Shown: positions 18,346 to 26,585, numbered from the stretch's first letter. The stretch is DNA of 52,914 nt from Cyanobium sp. FGCU52 (GCA_024958715.1 JANWUS010000081.1:1-52914); one strand, 5' to 3'. The notes: generated by a model not told the origin, from the sequence alone. Program-made: numbers and translations.

Positions 18346-19450
18346 ATGGCACCGGCAGCACCTCTGGTGCGCCAACGCCTCTGCGGCGATCTGCAGCAGC
18401 CGATCACGGCCCTGGCCTGGTTCGCCGATGGAGAGTTTCTGGCAATTGCCAGCGCCGGTGGCGAACTGCTGCTGCTCGATTTCCGCGCCGGCTGTGAGGA
18501 GCTGCTGCGGGGCGAGCGCGACAGCAGCCTCGATGTGGTGGGCTTCAGCAGCGATGGCCAGTTCCTGATGGCGGCCGGCCAGAGCGGTGAACTGTTGCTG
18601 TGGGAGCTGGGCGGCACCGGCTTGCGCCCACTGGCCTTGGAGCCGATGCCGCTGGGGGGCGGCTGGATCGATGCGGCAGCCTGGCAGCCGGGTGGCCTGC
18701 TGCTCGCGGTGGCGGCCGGGCGGGAGCTGCGGCTCTGGGATGGAGCGAATCGTCAGTGGCGTGAGCCGCCCCTGGACCTGCCCGGCACCATCCAGGCCCT
18801 GGCCTGGAGCGCTGATGGAGAGCAGCTGGCGGCCAGTTGCCACGGTGAGCTGGTGCTGTGGCAGCCATGCCTGAGCGCGCCGGCCGATCCGCCGCTGCGC
18901 AACCCGATCGCCTCGGCCGGCCTGGCCTTGGCCTTCTCCGGGCCGGGGTCACCATCTGGACTGCGGGATGCTGGATCGCTCCCTGATGGTGTGGCCCAAG
19001 GGGGGCCAGGGGCAGCCGTGGCAGTTCAGCGGCTTTCCGGCCAAGGTGCGCCTGCTGGCCTGGAGCGAGCAGCCGGGACGTCTGGCACCGCTGCTGGCCA
19101 GCGCGGCCGCAGAGGCTGTGATCCTGTGGACCCAGGTGAGGAAAGGCGCCAAGGCCTGGCAACCGGAACCGCTGCTCTGGCATGAGAAGCGCGTCAACGC
19201 ACTGGCGTTTGCCCCTGGCAGCACCATGCTCGCGAGCGCCTCCAGCGATGGCAGCGTGGCGCTCTGGGATGGCCGCGGGCGGATGCTGCAGCCGCTCGAG
19301 GGCCAGGGCAGCAGCTTCAACGTGCTGGCCTGGCGACCGGACGGCCGCCACCTGGCCGCCGGTGATGCCAACGGGCGCTGGTGGCTGTGGCCGGTGTCCG
19401 TGCCGGCGCGGGAACGTGAGCGCGGTTCGGCTGGCAGCGGCTTTGCCTGA
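18346..19450 (+). pseudogene. WD40-repeat protein, frameshifted
   Basis: Begins 8 bases after the GTPase stop (MAPAAPLVRQRLCGDL). Blades with ALAWFADGEFLAIASAGGELLLLD, VGFSSDGQFLMAAGQSGELLLW, AAWQPGGLLLAVAAGRELRLWD and ALAWSADGEQLAASCHGELVLW are in one frame. At about 18940-18955 the repeat pattern jumps to the next frame (GMLDRSLMVWPKG, NALAFAPGSTMLASASSDGSVALWD, NVLAWRPDGRHLAAGDANGRWWLWP), ending at 19450. The frame change (1 to 2) fits one extra base in the G/C run near 18943. The restored product would be about 367 residues, the same size as the intact neighbour at 20171, so the two look like a tandem duplication. Role unknown; in this lineage such propellers accompany Zur-regulated genes. 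Confidence 0.75.
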
Positions 19451-19655
19451 TCCCCGCCAGTGGTCACTGGGTCGTAGCCCTGGCTGGCATCCGTGGCAGC
19501 GATCCGCGAGGAGGCGCAACAGCCGGAAGGCCTGCCGGGCCTGGAGCGCCAGGGTCAGCTCGGGCGCGGTCCTGCGGATGCGATCGCGTCATTCCCCCCG
19601 GCTTGCGGGCGCTGCGCCGCAGCGCCGGATGGGCGAGACCCAGTGCTGTAACCAG

Positions 19656-19670
19656 TGGGAATGATTCCCG
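19656..19670. promoter_or_regulatory. Zur-box-like inverted repeat before the hypothetical/WD40 pair
   Basis: TGGGAATGATTCCCG contains the perfect palindrome GGGAAT-G-ATTCCC and fits the TGnGAA-N3-TTCnC pattern of the other three boxes. It lies 62 bases before the start at 19732, a suitable place to repress that operon. Confidence 0.55.
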
Positions 19671-19731
19671 TTCGCTGGTAAAGGGACATGTCATTGCTCT
19701 TGGCGCCAGGGCCTGACCCACTGCTGATCTG

Positions 19732-20178
19732 ATGGCCTTGGATGCGCGGGACTTTGCTGAGCAGGACCCCTGGGAGCAGGGACCCTCAGCCGCAGAGCAG
19801 ATGCGGTTCCAGCAGATGCACGATCGGCTGCTGCGGCGCCGGGGCGGCCTGGAGGGACAGCAGGAGCAGCTCTGGGCCTGCGTCCAGGCGATGCAGAGCA
19901 TGACCTCGACCGTTGTTGAGCAGCTCGCCGGAGAGCTGCCATCCATGGAGCGGCAGAGCGTGGGTCGCCAGTGGGTTCTCCGCGATCTGCGGGTGTTGCA
20001 GGCATGGTTGCTCTCGGTGGAGGTTCTGCTGGAGCGCACCGGTGAGGTGGAGTGGCCGCCAATGGTCGAGCGCCTGGCCCGGGAGCTGGTCGGCGAGCTG
20101 GCCCCTGATCCCAACGACGCGCAGCGGTGGCAGCTGAATCAGCTGCTGGAGCACAGCAGCGACCGCGGTGATGACTGA
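19732..20178 (+). CDS. Hypothetical helical protein upstream of WD40 gene
   Basis: A 148-residue acidic, probably all-helical cytoplasmic protein with no membrane segment. The middle carries a heptad-like stretch (QQEQLWACVQAMQSMTSTVVEQLAGEL), suggesting a coiled coil or helical bundle. Its last 8 bases overlap the ATG of the WD40 gene, so the two are translationally coupled and probably work together. A Zur-box-like site lies upstream. I do not recognise the family; a structural partner of the propeller is a guess. No strong Shine-Dalgarno precedes the ATG, but the codon pattern supports this frame over the opposite strand. Confidence 0.65.
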   Translation: MALDARDFAEQDPWEQGPSAAEQMRFQQMHDRLLRRRGGLEGQQEQLWACVQAMQSMTSTVVEQLAGELPSMERQSVGRQWVLRDLRVLQAWLLSVEVLLERTGEVEWPPMVERLARELVGELAPDPNDAQRWQLNQLLEHSSDRGDD

Positions 20179-21268
20179 ACGCTCAGATCCGGCACCGCCG
20201 ACAACCAAGGGGCCGGTGAGCCAGCAGCTGCGCGGCAGGGTGCAGGGCTGCGTCACCGGCCTGGCCTGGGGGCCCTGGGCAGCCCAACTGGCCATCGCCA
20301 GCGCTGCGGGGGAGTTCATCTTTGTCGATTTCGCCGCCGGCGTGGACTGGCCCCTGCACGAGGCCAGTGAAACCGGCAGCCAGGGCTTTAACGCCCTGGG
20401 ACTCTCCAGCTGCGGCCGTTGGCTGGCCGCAGGCGGCGAAGGCGGCGTGCTGTCGCTCTGGCGCCTGGACGGCGAGGTGCCGCTGCAGGTGGTCGTGCCA
20501 GCCATCGGCGGCTGGATCGACCAGCTGACCTGGCAGCCGGATGGTCTTCTGTTGGCGGTGGCCAGGGGAGCGGAGATCTGGATCTGGCACAGCGAAAACC
20601 AGGGCTGGTTGCCGCCGCTGCGCAGCCCGGGCGGCGCGGTGATGGCCCTGAGCTGGAGCCCAGCGGGCGATCAACTGGCAGCGGGCACCGGCCAGGGGGT
20701 GTGGATCTGGAGCCTGCCCCTGGCCTCAGCAGCCAGCGCGGAACCTCTGCGACTGGAAACGGGCTCGGCCGTGCTCCAGCTGGAGTGGGGACTGGATCCC
20801 CCTTGGCTGGTGGCGGGCTTGATGGACCGGCGCCTTGTGCTGTGGCGGGATCTTCGCCAATCCATGCTGGGCGTCGGTGACCTGCCGGGCAAGATCCACG
20901 CCCGGGCGCTGGGGCGACTACCCAGCGGGCAGCAGGCGCTGCTGGTCGCTGCCGCAGAAGCCGGCGTGGTGTGGTCCGGTCAGGGGGATGACGTGGAGGC
21001 CTGGAACGCCGTGCTGCTGCCCTTTCATCTGGATCGGATCGCGGCGCTGGCCTTGGGCCCTGCCGAGGCCCCGATCGTCACGGCATCGCGGGATGGCACC
21101 GCGCCGCTGTGGAGCGAAGCCGGCTCCCTGCTGCAGGTGCTCGAACTCGATGGCCAGCCGCTCACCAGCGTGGCCTGGCGGTTCGACGGCAAGGCCCTGG
21201 CCGCTGGTGGCGAGGCGGGTGGTTGGGTGCTGTGGCCCCTTGATCCAGGCGACGAGGCCAGGCCATGA
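20171..21268 (+). CDS. WD40-repeat beta-propeller protein
   Basis: A 365-residue WD40-like propeller without signal peptide. Repeat ends are degenerate but recognisable: GLAWGPWAAQLAIASAAGEFIFVD, LGLSSCGRWLAAGGEGGVLSLWR, LTWQPDGLLLAVARGAEIWIWH, LSWSPAGDQLAAGTGQGVWIWS, ALGPAEAPIVTASRDGTAPLWS and VAWRFDGKALAAGGEAGGWVLWP, giving six or seven blades. The ATG at 20171 overlaps the preceding stop; a GTG at 20168 is the alternative. It is similar in layout to the frameshifted copy at 18346-19450. Its position between a Zur-type box and znuA suggests a role in zinc handling or in scaffolding a zinc-responsive complex, which is inference. Confidence 0.8.
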   Translation: MTERSDPAPPTTKGPVSQQLRGRVQGCVTGLAWGPWAAQLAIASAAGEFIFVDFAAGVDWPLHEASETGSQGFNALGLSSCGRWLAAGGEGGVLSLWRLDGEVPLQVVVPAIGGWIDQLTWQPDGLLLAVARGAEIWIWHSENQGWLPPLRSPGGAVMALSWSPAGDQLAAGTGQGVWIWSLPLASAASAEPLRLETGSAVLQLEWGLDPPWLVAGLMDRRLVLWRDLRQSMLGVGDLPGKIHARALGRLPSGQQALLVAAAEAGVVWSGQGDDVEAWNAVLLPFHLDRIAALALGPAEAPIVTASRDGTAPLWSEAGSLLQVLELDGQPLTSVAWRFDGKALAAGGEAGGWVLWPLDPGDEARP

Positions 21269-21394
21269 GCACCAGGGAGCCATCACCCGTTGGCCGCCTC
21301 AACCACCTGCGCTGCGCCACCGGCGGATGCCCTGAGCGCGCGCCGAATCCCATGGCGCGAGGTCCTGCGGCAGACCCGCCGATCACCGCTACGG

Positions 21395-21409
21395 TGAGAA
21401 TGGTTCTCA
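21395..21409. promoter_or_regulatory. Perfect Zur box before znuA
   Basis: TGAGAATGGTTCTCA is a perfect 6-3-6 inverted repeat with the form of bacterial Zur operators. It is 57 bases upstream of the chosen znuA start at 21466 and supports that start over the longer frame beginning at 21265, which would run through the operator. Confidence 0.8.
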
Positions 21410-21465
21410 TGGCTGGCAGCCTGCCGACGCCTGGCTTGCCCGCGCTCTCTCCGTCGTTTCTGCTG

Positions 21466-22413
21466 ATGGCACCCATTCGCGCCTTGTTGATCCGTGCGGG
21501 AGCGATCTCCCTCTCGCTGCTTCTGGCGGCCTGTGGAACCCCGCAGCAGAAGGCTGAGAGTTCCTCGAGCAGCACGAGGCTGCCGGTGGTCACCACCTTC
21601 CTGCCCATCACCCTGTTCACCCGCGCCGTCGCCGGAGACTGCGCCACGGTCACGGCTCTGATCCCGCCCAGTACAGGCCCCCACGACTTCCAGGCCAAGC
21701 CAGGAGATCTGGCGGCCTTGCGCCAGGCCCGGGTGCTGGTGAAGAACGGGCTGGAGGTGGAGGGCTTCCTCGACAAACTGGTGGCCTCCGCCGGCAACAG
21801 CGAGCTGGCCGTGATTGATTCCAGCCGCGGCATCGCCACCATCGACTCCCCGGAAGGCGAGGCGGACCACGACCACGGCCATGCCCATGGGGCGGTCAAT
21901 CCCCACATCTGGCTGGATCCGCTGCGGGCCGTGCAGCAGGTGGAAACCATCCGCGATGGCCTGGTCAAGGTGGATCCCAGCTGCGCGGAGGGTTACAAGC
22001 GCAATGCAGCCGCGTTCATCGCCCAGCTGCGGCAACTGAACAGCGAGATCGCCGACCAGCTCAAGCCCTACAGCGGCAAGACCTTCATCGCCTTCCATGA
22101 TTTCGCCCCTTACTTCGCCGATCGCTATGGCCTCAAGGCCGAGTTCCTGGTGGATGTGCCGGAACTGAATCCCAGCCCGGCTGATCTGCAGCGGGTGGCG
22201 GCTGAGGTCAGGACAACCCAGCTCAAGGCCCTGCTCAGCGAACCTCAGGAGGGCCAGCGCTCGTTCAACACCCTGGCCAAGGATCTTGGCGTCAAGATCA
22301 GCGTGTTTGACCCGCTGGAAACCGGCAGCCTGGAATCCTCCCAGGATCCGGGAACCTATCTTCGGGTGATGCGGCGCAACACAGCCGATCTGATCCAGGC
22401 CTTTGGAGGTTGA
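21466..22413 (+). CDS. znuA: Zinc ABC transporter substrate-binding lipoprotein ZnuA
   Basis: A 315-residue cluster A-I metal-binding protein. It has a lipoprotein signal with lipobox LAAC (Cys23), anchoring it on the periplasmic side. Putative metal ligands are His73 (in GPHDFQ), His147 (in NPHIWLDP), His211 (in FHDFAPYF) and a C-terminal Asp in VFDPLE. A His/Asp-rich loop (EADHDHGHAHG, residues 132-142) lies before the second ligand, as in zinc-specific members. I chose ATG 21466 because the signal peptide starts there and a Zur box lies upstream. The open frame extends back to 21265, overlapping the WD40 stop, but that extension is not signal-like. It captures Zn for the ZnuB/ZnuC importer that follows. 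Confidence 0.92.
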   Translation: MAPIRALLIRAGAISLSLLLAACGTPQQKAESSSSSTRLPVVTTFLPITLFTRAVAGDCATVTALIPPSTGPHDFQAKPGDLAALRQARVLVKNGLEVEGFLDKLVASAGNSELAVIDSSRGIATIDSPEGEADHDHGHAHGAVNPHIWLDPLRAVQQVETIRDGLVKVDPSCAEGYKRNAAAFIAQLRQLNSEIADQLKPYSGKTFIAFHDFAPYFADRYGLKAEFLVDVPELNPSPADLQRVAAEVRTTQLKALLSEPQEGQRSFNTLAKDLGVKISVFDPLETGSLESSQDPGTYLRVMRRNTADLIQAFGG

Positions 22414-23217
22414 GTGCTGATGGGATCGGCACCGGTGGTGCAGGTGCAGAACCTGAGTGTTCTGCGTGACGGTCTGCTGGCCGTCGATGGGGTCAGCTTC
22501 ACCCTGGCCCCGGAGACCGACACCGCCCTGGTGGGGCCCAATGGGGCGGGCAAGAGCACCCTGGTGGCGGCCCTGCTCGGGCTGTTGCCCAGGTCAGGCG
22601 GTTCGGTGCGGATCCTGGGTCAGGAACTCGGTCCTGACGGGGAGCTTCCCCGCTCGGTTCGCTCCCAGATCGCCTACCTGCCCCAGACCCTGGCCCTGCA
22701 GGGCCGTTTCCCTCTGACGGTGAGCGAGTTTGTGGGGTTTGGCTTTGATCGGCCTGGTCTGAACCTGGCCTGGCTGGGTGGTGGCAGCCGGAGCCGCCGT
22801 CAGGCGATCCAGCAGGCCCTGCAGCGCACGGGCTGCGGCGATCTGGGCGAGCACCTGCTGAGTGAACTCTCCGGTGGTCAGCTCAAGCGGGTGCTGCTGG
22901 CGTTCTGCGTGGTGCGTCCCCGGCGTTTGCTGGTGCTCGATGAGGCTCAGGCGGGCCTGGATGTGCCGTCCACCGAGCAGTTCCATCAGCTGCTGCTGGA
23001 GCTGCGCCGCCAGGAGGGCTGGACCGTGCTGCAGGTGTCCCACGATCTGGAGATGGTGCGGCGCAGCTGCGATCAGGTGCTCTGCCTCAACCGCTGTCTG
23101 CGCTGCAGCGGCCCTCCTGATCACGCCCTCAGCCCCGAACGCCTGCTGGAGCTCTACGGACCGAACGTGGTGCCCTACCGGCATCAGCACCACCACGCCA
23201 GTGGCGAGCGGCCATGA
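22414..23217 (+). CDS. znuC: Zinc ABC transporter ATP-binding protein ZnuC
   Basis: A 267-residue ABC ATPase. Walker A GPNGAGKST, Q-loop in AYLPQTLAL, signature LSGGQ, Walker B LLVLDEAQ and the switch His in VSHDLEMV are all present. The residue after the Walker B Asp-Glu is Ala, as is common. The C-terminus is His-rich (RHQHHH). The GTG at 22414 directly follows the znuA stop; an ATG at 22420 is the alternative start. The end overlaps znuB by 4 bases, so znuACB forms one operon. It should dimerise on the cytoplasmic face of ZnuB and power zinc import under Zur control. Confidence 0.92.
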   Translation: MLMGSAPVVQVQNLSVLRDGLLAVDGVSFTLAPETDTALVGPNGAGKSTLVAALLGLLPRSGGSVRILGQELGPDGELPRSVRSQIAYLPQTLALQGRFPLTVSEFVGFGFDRPGLNLAWLGGGSRSRRQAIQQALQRTGCGDLGEHLLSELSGGQLKRVLLAFCVVRPRRLLVLDEAQAGLDVPSTEQFHQLLLELRRQEGWTVLQVSHDLEMVRRSCDQVLCLNRCLRCSGPPDHALSPERLLELYGPNVVPYRHQHHHASGERP

Positions 23218-24107
23218 CAGATCTGACCGCGATCCAGGCAGTCCTGGCCGAACCGTTCATGCAGCGGGCCCTGACGGGCGGCCTGCTCACCGGTGGCCTG
23301 GGCGGTCTGCTCGGCAGCTTTGCGGTGTTGCGGCAGCTCTCGTTCTTCAGTGATGCCCTGGGTCATTCGGCCCTGCTGGGCATCAGCCTGGGCATCCTGC
23401 TGGGAATCAACCCCACCCTGGTGCTGATTCCCTTTGCGGTGCTGTTCGCCCTGCTGGTGAACCAGCTGGTGAGCCGAAGCGGTCTGCCGGCCGACGCCCT
23501 GCTGAACATCGTGTATTCCAGCTCCCTGGCCTTCGCGGTGGTGGCCCTGAGCCTGGTGGAGACCTATCGCGGCGGCATCCAGCAACTGCTGTTCGGCGAC
23601 ATCCTCGGCATCAGCTGGCCAGACCTGGCCGTGATCGCGGTGTTGTTGGTGGCTGCCACCGCCTACCTGGCCCTGAGCCTGCGGGCCCAGGTGCTGCTCA
23701 CCCTCAACAGCGACCTGTCCGGTGCCTTCGGGGTGGGAGCCAGCCGTCACCGCCTGGCCTTCATCGTGTTACTGGCCGTGGTGGTGGCCGTGTCGATCAA
23801 GGCGGTGGGGGTGCTGCTGATCAGCGCCTTCGTGGTGATCCCCGCCTGCGCCGGGCGGCTGGTGAGCCGCCACTTTCCGGTCTACGCCCTCGTCTCGGCG
23901 GGCCTCGGTGGTGGCTGTGCCCTGCTGGGTCTGCTGGGTTCAGGCCTCACCAACCTGCCCTCCGGCCCCTGTGTGGTCATCGTGCAGTTTGCGGGCTTCC
24001 TGCTGGCGCTGATGGTCAGCCAACTGACCCGTCGCCCGAGAGCAACTGCTGGGCCAGCAGGGGGCCGAATTCCTGATGCAGGCCCAGCCTCCCCGGGATC
24101 CGCATGA
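23214..24107 (+). CDS. znuB: Zinc ABC transporter membrane permease ZnuB
   Basis: A 297-residue ABC-3 family permease with about eight hydrophobic segments. Family landmarks include GLLGSFAVLRQLSFFSDALGHSALLG near the start, a SRSGLPADALLNIVYSSSLAFAV segment, and VGVLLISAFVVIPACAGRL, which bears the coupling-helix region. It starts with ATG overlapping the znuC stop. The last ~30 residues (RPRATAGPAGGRIPDAGP) are low-complexity and overlap the 3' end of the convergent hydrolase gene by 92 bases, so the original stop may have been lost. It forms the membrane channel for zinc. Confidence 0.9.
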   Translation: MTDLTAIQAVLAEPFMQRALTGGLLTGGLGGLLGSFAVLRQLSFFSDALGHSALLGISLGILLGINPTLVLIPFAVLFALLVNQLVSRSGLPADALLNIVYSSSLAFAVVALSLVETYRGGIQQLLFGDILGISWPDLAVIAVLLVAATAYLALSLRAQVLLTLNSDLSGAFGVGASRHRLAFIVLLAVVVAVSIKAVGVLLISAFVVIPACAGRLVSRHFPVYALVSAGLGGGCALLGLLGSGLTNLPSGPCVVIVQFAGFLLALMVSQLTRRPRATAGPAGGRIPDAGPASPGSA

Positions 24108-24915
24108 GCTGATCCGCCGCTGCGGTGAGGGCTTCCATCTCGGCCCTGGAACGCGGTGGTGCCTGGTCGGCCAGCACCACCTGCAGGGGGCATTGGAGCA
24201 TCCGGGCCTGTTGGAGCCACCAGGCTCGATCAGCTGCTGGATCCAGGCCACCCGTCACAAAGGCCGCGCTGGCGAACCGCGCCCCCGGGCGGCGGGCCAG
24301 CAGCTGTTGCTCCCGAATCCGCTCTGCGGTCAACAGGTCAGGATCCACCCAGACATGACGCCGCAACATCAGCCTCAGCACGGCTCGGCTGGTGTTCAGC
24401 CTGTACAACGCAGGGCCGATCAGCGGTGCGGCAACCACCTGCCGCAGCCAGCTGAACTGTTGGGGCGACCAGCCGGTCATGGTGGGCAGCGGCCCACGCC
24501 AGGTGGGAGCCACCGCGACCAGGCGGCGCCATTGAGGCGACCATTCCGCGGCCAGTCCCAGGGCGATGGAGGCGCTGTGGCCGGCGGCCACCACGCTGAT
24601 GCGACCTGGGTGGGTGGTGTGGAGGTAGGACAGAACGGCCCGGAGCGCAGAACGCAGCAGGGAGGCGTCGTAGCCGATGGCCGGGCGATCGCTCTCGCCG
24701 AAGCCCGGCCAGTCAACACTCACGAGCTGGCGCTGCTCACCGACGGCGTCCGCCAGGGACTTCCATTCGCTGCGGCTGGAGACGGTGCTCAGCGCCGGCA
24801 ACAGCAACCAGAGTGGTGCCGATCGGGGCCCGGAACGCTCCAGCACGATCCCCAGCTGGTGCCCGGCCCGATCCAGCTGCAGCCGTTCCACGCTTCCCCC
24901 GAAAGCAGGCGTCAT
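24016..24915 (-). CDS. Alpha/beta hydrolase
   Basis: A 299-residue single-domain alpha/beta hydrolase. The oxyanion region is LWLLLPALSTVSSRSEW, followed by VSVDWPGFGESDRP. The nucleophile is predicted at Ser114 in the elbow GHSAS, where the usual final Gly is Ser. Candidate Asp (VVLADQAPPRS) and His (GRLGLHQEF) complete a triad. ATG at 24915 was chosen because homology starts there; the frame runs upstream through the neighbouring gene. It overlaps the P-loop fragment by 4 bases and lies in the same direction as the COG0523 GTPase, so the three probably share the Zur-type promoter at 26266. Substrate unknown. Confidence 0.82.
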   Translation of the reverse strand: MTPAFGGSVERLQLDRAGHQLGIVLERSGPRSAPLWLLLPALSTVSSRSEWKSLADAVGEQRQLVSVDWPGFGESDRPAIGYDASLLRSALRAVLSYLHTTHPGRISVVAAGHSASIALGLAAEWSPQWRRLVAVAPTWRGPLPTMTGWSPQQFSWLRQVVAAPLIGPALYRLNTSRAVLRLMLRRHVWVDPDLLTAERIREQQLLARRPGARFASAAFVTGGLDPAADRAWWLQQARMLQCPLQVVLADQAPPRSRAEMEALTAAADQLMRIPGRLGLHQEFGPLLAQQLLSGDGSVG

Positions 24916-25208
24916 GCGAACCCCCGACCTCTCGATCCAGCCTGTTGACCCACGGTCCTGAAGGCGATCCTGTCGCTGCCGGGGTCGTAGAGGGTGTAGC
25001 GGAGGCCGGAGCCGATGCCGATCACCTTGCGCTGCGGCACCACCTGCTGCCGCTGGCGTTCGCCTTCCAGATCCCGCACGGCGGAGGCGATGCCACCACC
25101 CGCAAGCCGCAGATATGCGGAAGGGCAGGAATGGCTCTGGATCTGCTTCAGGATCCAGCTGGTTTTGCCGCAACCTGGAGGCCCTGAGAGCAGGAGGGTC
25201 TGGCTCAT
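24912..25208 (-). pseudogene. P-loop NTPase fragment (COG0523/CobW-like start)
   Basis: 98 residues beginning MSQTLLLSGPPGCGKTSWILKQIQ, a Walker A of the CobW/HypB/UreG P-loop class. It ends long before any Walker B, CxCC or NKxD motif. The second half (RKVIGIGSGLRYTLYDPGSDRIAFRTV) resembles a different, beta-rich protein end, so the frame may fuse two ends across an internal deletion. It overlaps the neighbours by 4 bases on each side (ATGA), so translation coupling is preserved. It may be a remnant or a genuinely small P-loop protein; I favour a remnant with moderate confidence. Confidence 0.5.
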
Positions 25209-26251
25209 GGCGCCGCCACGCAGGCCTCGAGCTGGGCCTTGATGGCGGCCTGATCAATCCCTTTGCCGATCGCCACCACCTTGGTGTGGCGTTCTGAGCC
25301 GTCGGGCCAGTCGGAATCGTCGATCGTGAAGCGCTTGCCGCACAGGTGAAACAGGTGGCGGCGCTCGCTCTCGCGGAACCAGAGCACCCCCTTGGCGCGG
25401 AACACCGAGGCGGGGAGCTGGTGGTCGAGGAAGTGCTGGAAGCGACGCAGATCGAACGGGGCCTCCACGGCCAGGCTCACGGAACTGAAGCCCTCGAGCT
25501 CAGGGGTATGGGCATGGTGGTGATGCGCGTGGTCGTGGATATGGTGGTGATGCCCATCGCCATGGTGGTGGTGGCTGTCATGGTGCTCTGAGACGTGCTC
25601 CCTGGCCTCCTCCTGGGCCTGCAGGGCGGCGAGCCGGTCGCTCTCGAACAGGCCCACACTCAGAAGCAGTCCCAGCGGCACATCCCCACGACTGGCCCGC
25701 AGGATGCGGGCATCCTTCTTGATCGCACGCAGTTCGGCCTCCACCTCGGCCAGGCGCTGCTCATCCACCAGGTCGGTCTTGTTGAGCACCAGGATGTCGC
25801 CGTACACCACCTGGTCGCGGGCGATCGGGCTCCCCATCGCGGTGGCGCTGAAGTGCTCGGCATCGATCAGCGTGATGATCGAATCGAGCCGCAGCCGTTC
25901 GCGCAGGTCGCCGGCCATGAAGGTCAGAGCCACCGGCAGGGGGTCGGCGAGGCCTGTTGTGTCCACCACGATCAGATCGATCGGTTCGGGGCGCTGCAGC
26001 ACCCGCTGCACAGCCTCCAGCAGCTCACCATTGATCGAGCAGCAGATGCAGCCGTTGCTCAGCTCCACCATCTGATCACCGGGGGCCACCACGAGCTCGT
26101 TGTCGATGCCGATCTCACCGAACTCATTCACCAGGACGGCACTGCGCAGGCCCTGCTGGTTGGTGAGGATGTGGTTGAGCAGGGTGGTCTTGCCGGCGCC
26201 GAGGAAGCCCGTGAGAAGCGTGACGGGCACCTGAGCAGCCTGCCGGTCCAT
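25205..26251 (-). CDS. COG0523 (CobW/ZNG1-type) GTPase, zinc chaperone candidate
   Basis: A 348-residue G3E GTPase. Walker A GFLGAGKTT is at 15-23, NEFGEIGID at 42-50, the metal motif CICC at 68-71, DTTGLADP at 97-104 and NKTD at 157-160. An extreme His-rich loop (residues 223-248, with runs of four His) precedes the CobW C-terminal domain. Such proteins deliver Zn to client metalloenzymes during zinc starvation. I placed the start at ATG 26251 (MDRQAAQ) because the upstream ten codons overlap a Zur-box-like operator at 26266-26280. It leads a three-gene minus-strand operon with the P-loop fragment and the hydrolase. Confidence 0.9.
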   Translation of the reverse strand: MDRQAAQVPVTLLTGFLGAGKTTLLNHILTNQQGLRSAVLVNEFGEIGIDNELVVAPGDQMVELSNGCICCSINGELLEAVQRVLQRPEPIDLIVVDTTGLADPLPVALTFMAGDLRERLRLDSIITLIDAEHFSATAMGSPIARDQVVYGDILVLNKTDLVDEQRLAEVEAELRAIKKDARILRASRGDVPLGLLLSVGLFESDRLAALQAQEEAREHVSEHHDSHHHHGDGHHHHIHDHAHHHHAHTPELEGFSSVSLAVEAPFDLRRFQHFLDHQLPASVFRAKGVLWFRESERRHLFHLCGKRFTIDDSDWPDGSERHTKVVAIGKGIDQAAIKAQLEACVAAP

Positions 26252-26265
26252 CGACCCCCCCTCTT

Positions 26266-26280
26266 TGGGAACGGTTCTCA
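26266..26280. promoter_or_regulatory. Zur-box-like inverted repeat before the COG0523 GTPase
   Basis: TGGGAACGGTTCTCA differs at one position from the TGAGAA-N3-TTCTCA palindrome found before znuA. It lies 15 bases upstream of the chosen GTPase start, fitting repression by Zur. Confidence 0.7.
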
Positions 26281-26364
26281 TTCTGCCCGATCAGCGGCGG
26301 CCTTGAGCGCTCCGCCTGCCCGTCGCGGGCAGCCCCTGATACGCAGCGCCTGGGAACGGCAGAA

Positions 26365-26380
26365 TGTGTACAAGTGCACA
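26365..26380. promoter_or_regulatory. Imperfect palindrome upstream of a small gene
   Basis: TGTGTACAAGTGCACA is symmetric at 7 of 8 arm positions with TGTG-N8-CACA ends, superficially like CRP/NtcA-family sites. It is 59 bases before the preferred start at 26439, so it could be an operator. It may also be chance. Confidence 0.3.
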
Positions 26381-26438
26381 ACTGCCTCCCGTGTCCTCGC
26401 CCGAACGTCATTGCACCTCCAGCCGGGAGGGCAAGGTG

Positions 26439-26585
26439 ATGCTGTCCTGCTGGATTCCGGAAGACCTGCGCCAGGAGCTCGATCGCGCCTGGGCCGCACA
26501 GGGTCTGAGGCCCCATGGCCGTACCCAGAAGGGCATGGAACAGATGATCAAACACTTTCTTGCCCACCAGGCCGAAGCCCCGTAG
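26439..26585 (+). CDS. Small ribbon-helix-helix-like protein
   Basis: A 48-residue protein (MLSCWIPEDLRQELDRAW..., then GRTQKGMEQMIKHFLAHQ). A short strand followed by two helices resembles a ribbon-helix-helix DNA-binding or antitoxin-like fold. A good Shine-Dalgarno GGGAGG at 26425-26430 supports a start at GTG 26436 or ATG 26439. The frame is open from ATG 26364, which would add 25 unlike residues and overlap the palindrome. No partner toxin gene is apparent in the following 280 bases, where I see nothing else. Function unknown. Confidence 0.45.
   Translation: MLSCWIPEDLRQELDRAWAAQGLRPHGRTQKGMEQMIKHFLAHQAEAP

Noticed and set aside
19451..19655. Possible gene remnant on the minus strand between the WD40 copies
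   Set aside because: Open frames there are Arg/Pro/Ala-rich with no recognisable motif; not enough to annotate.
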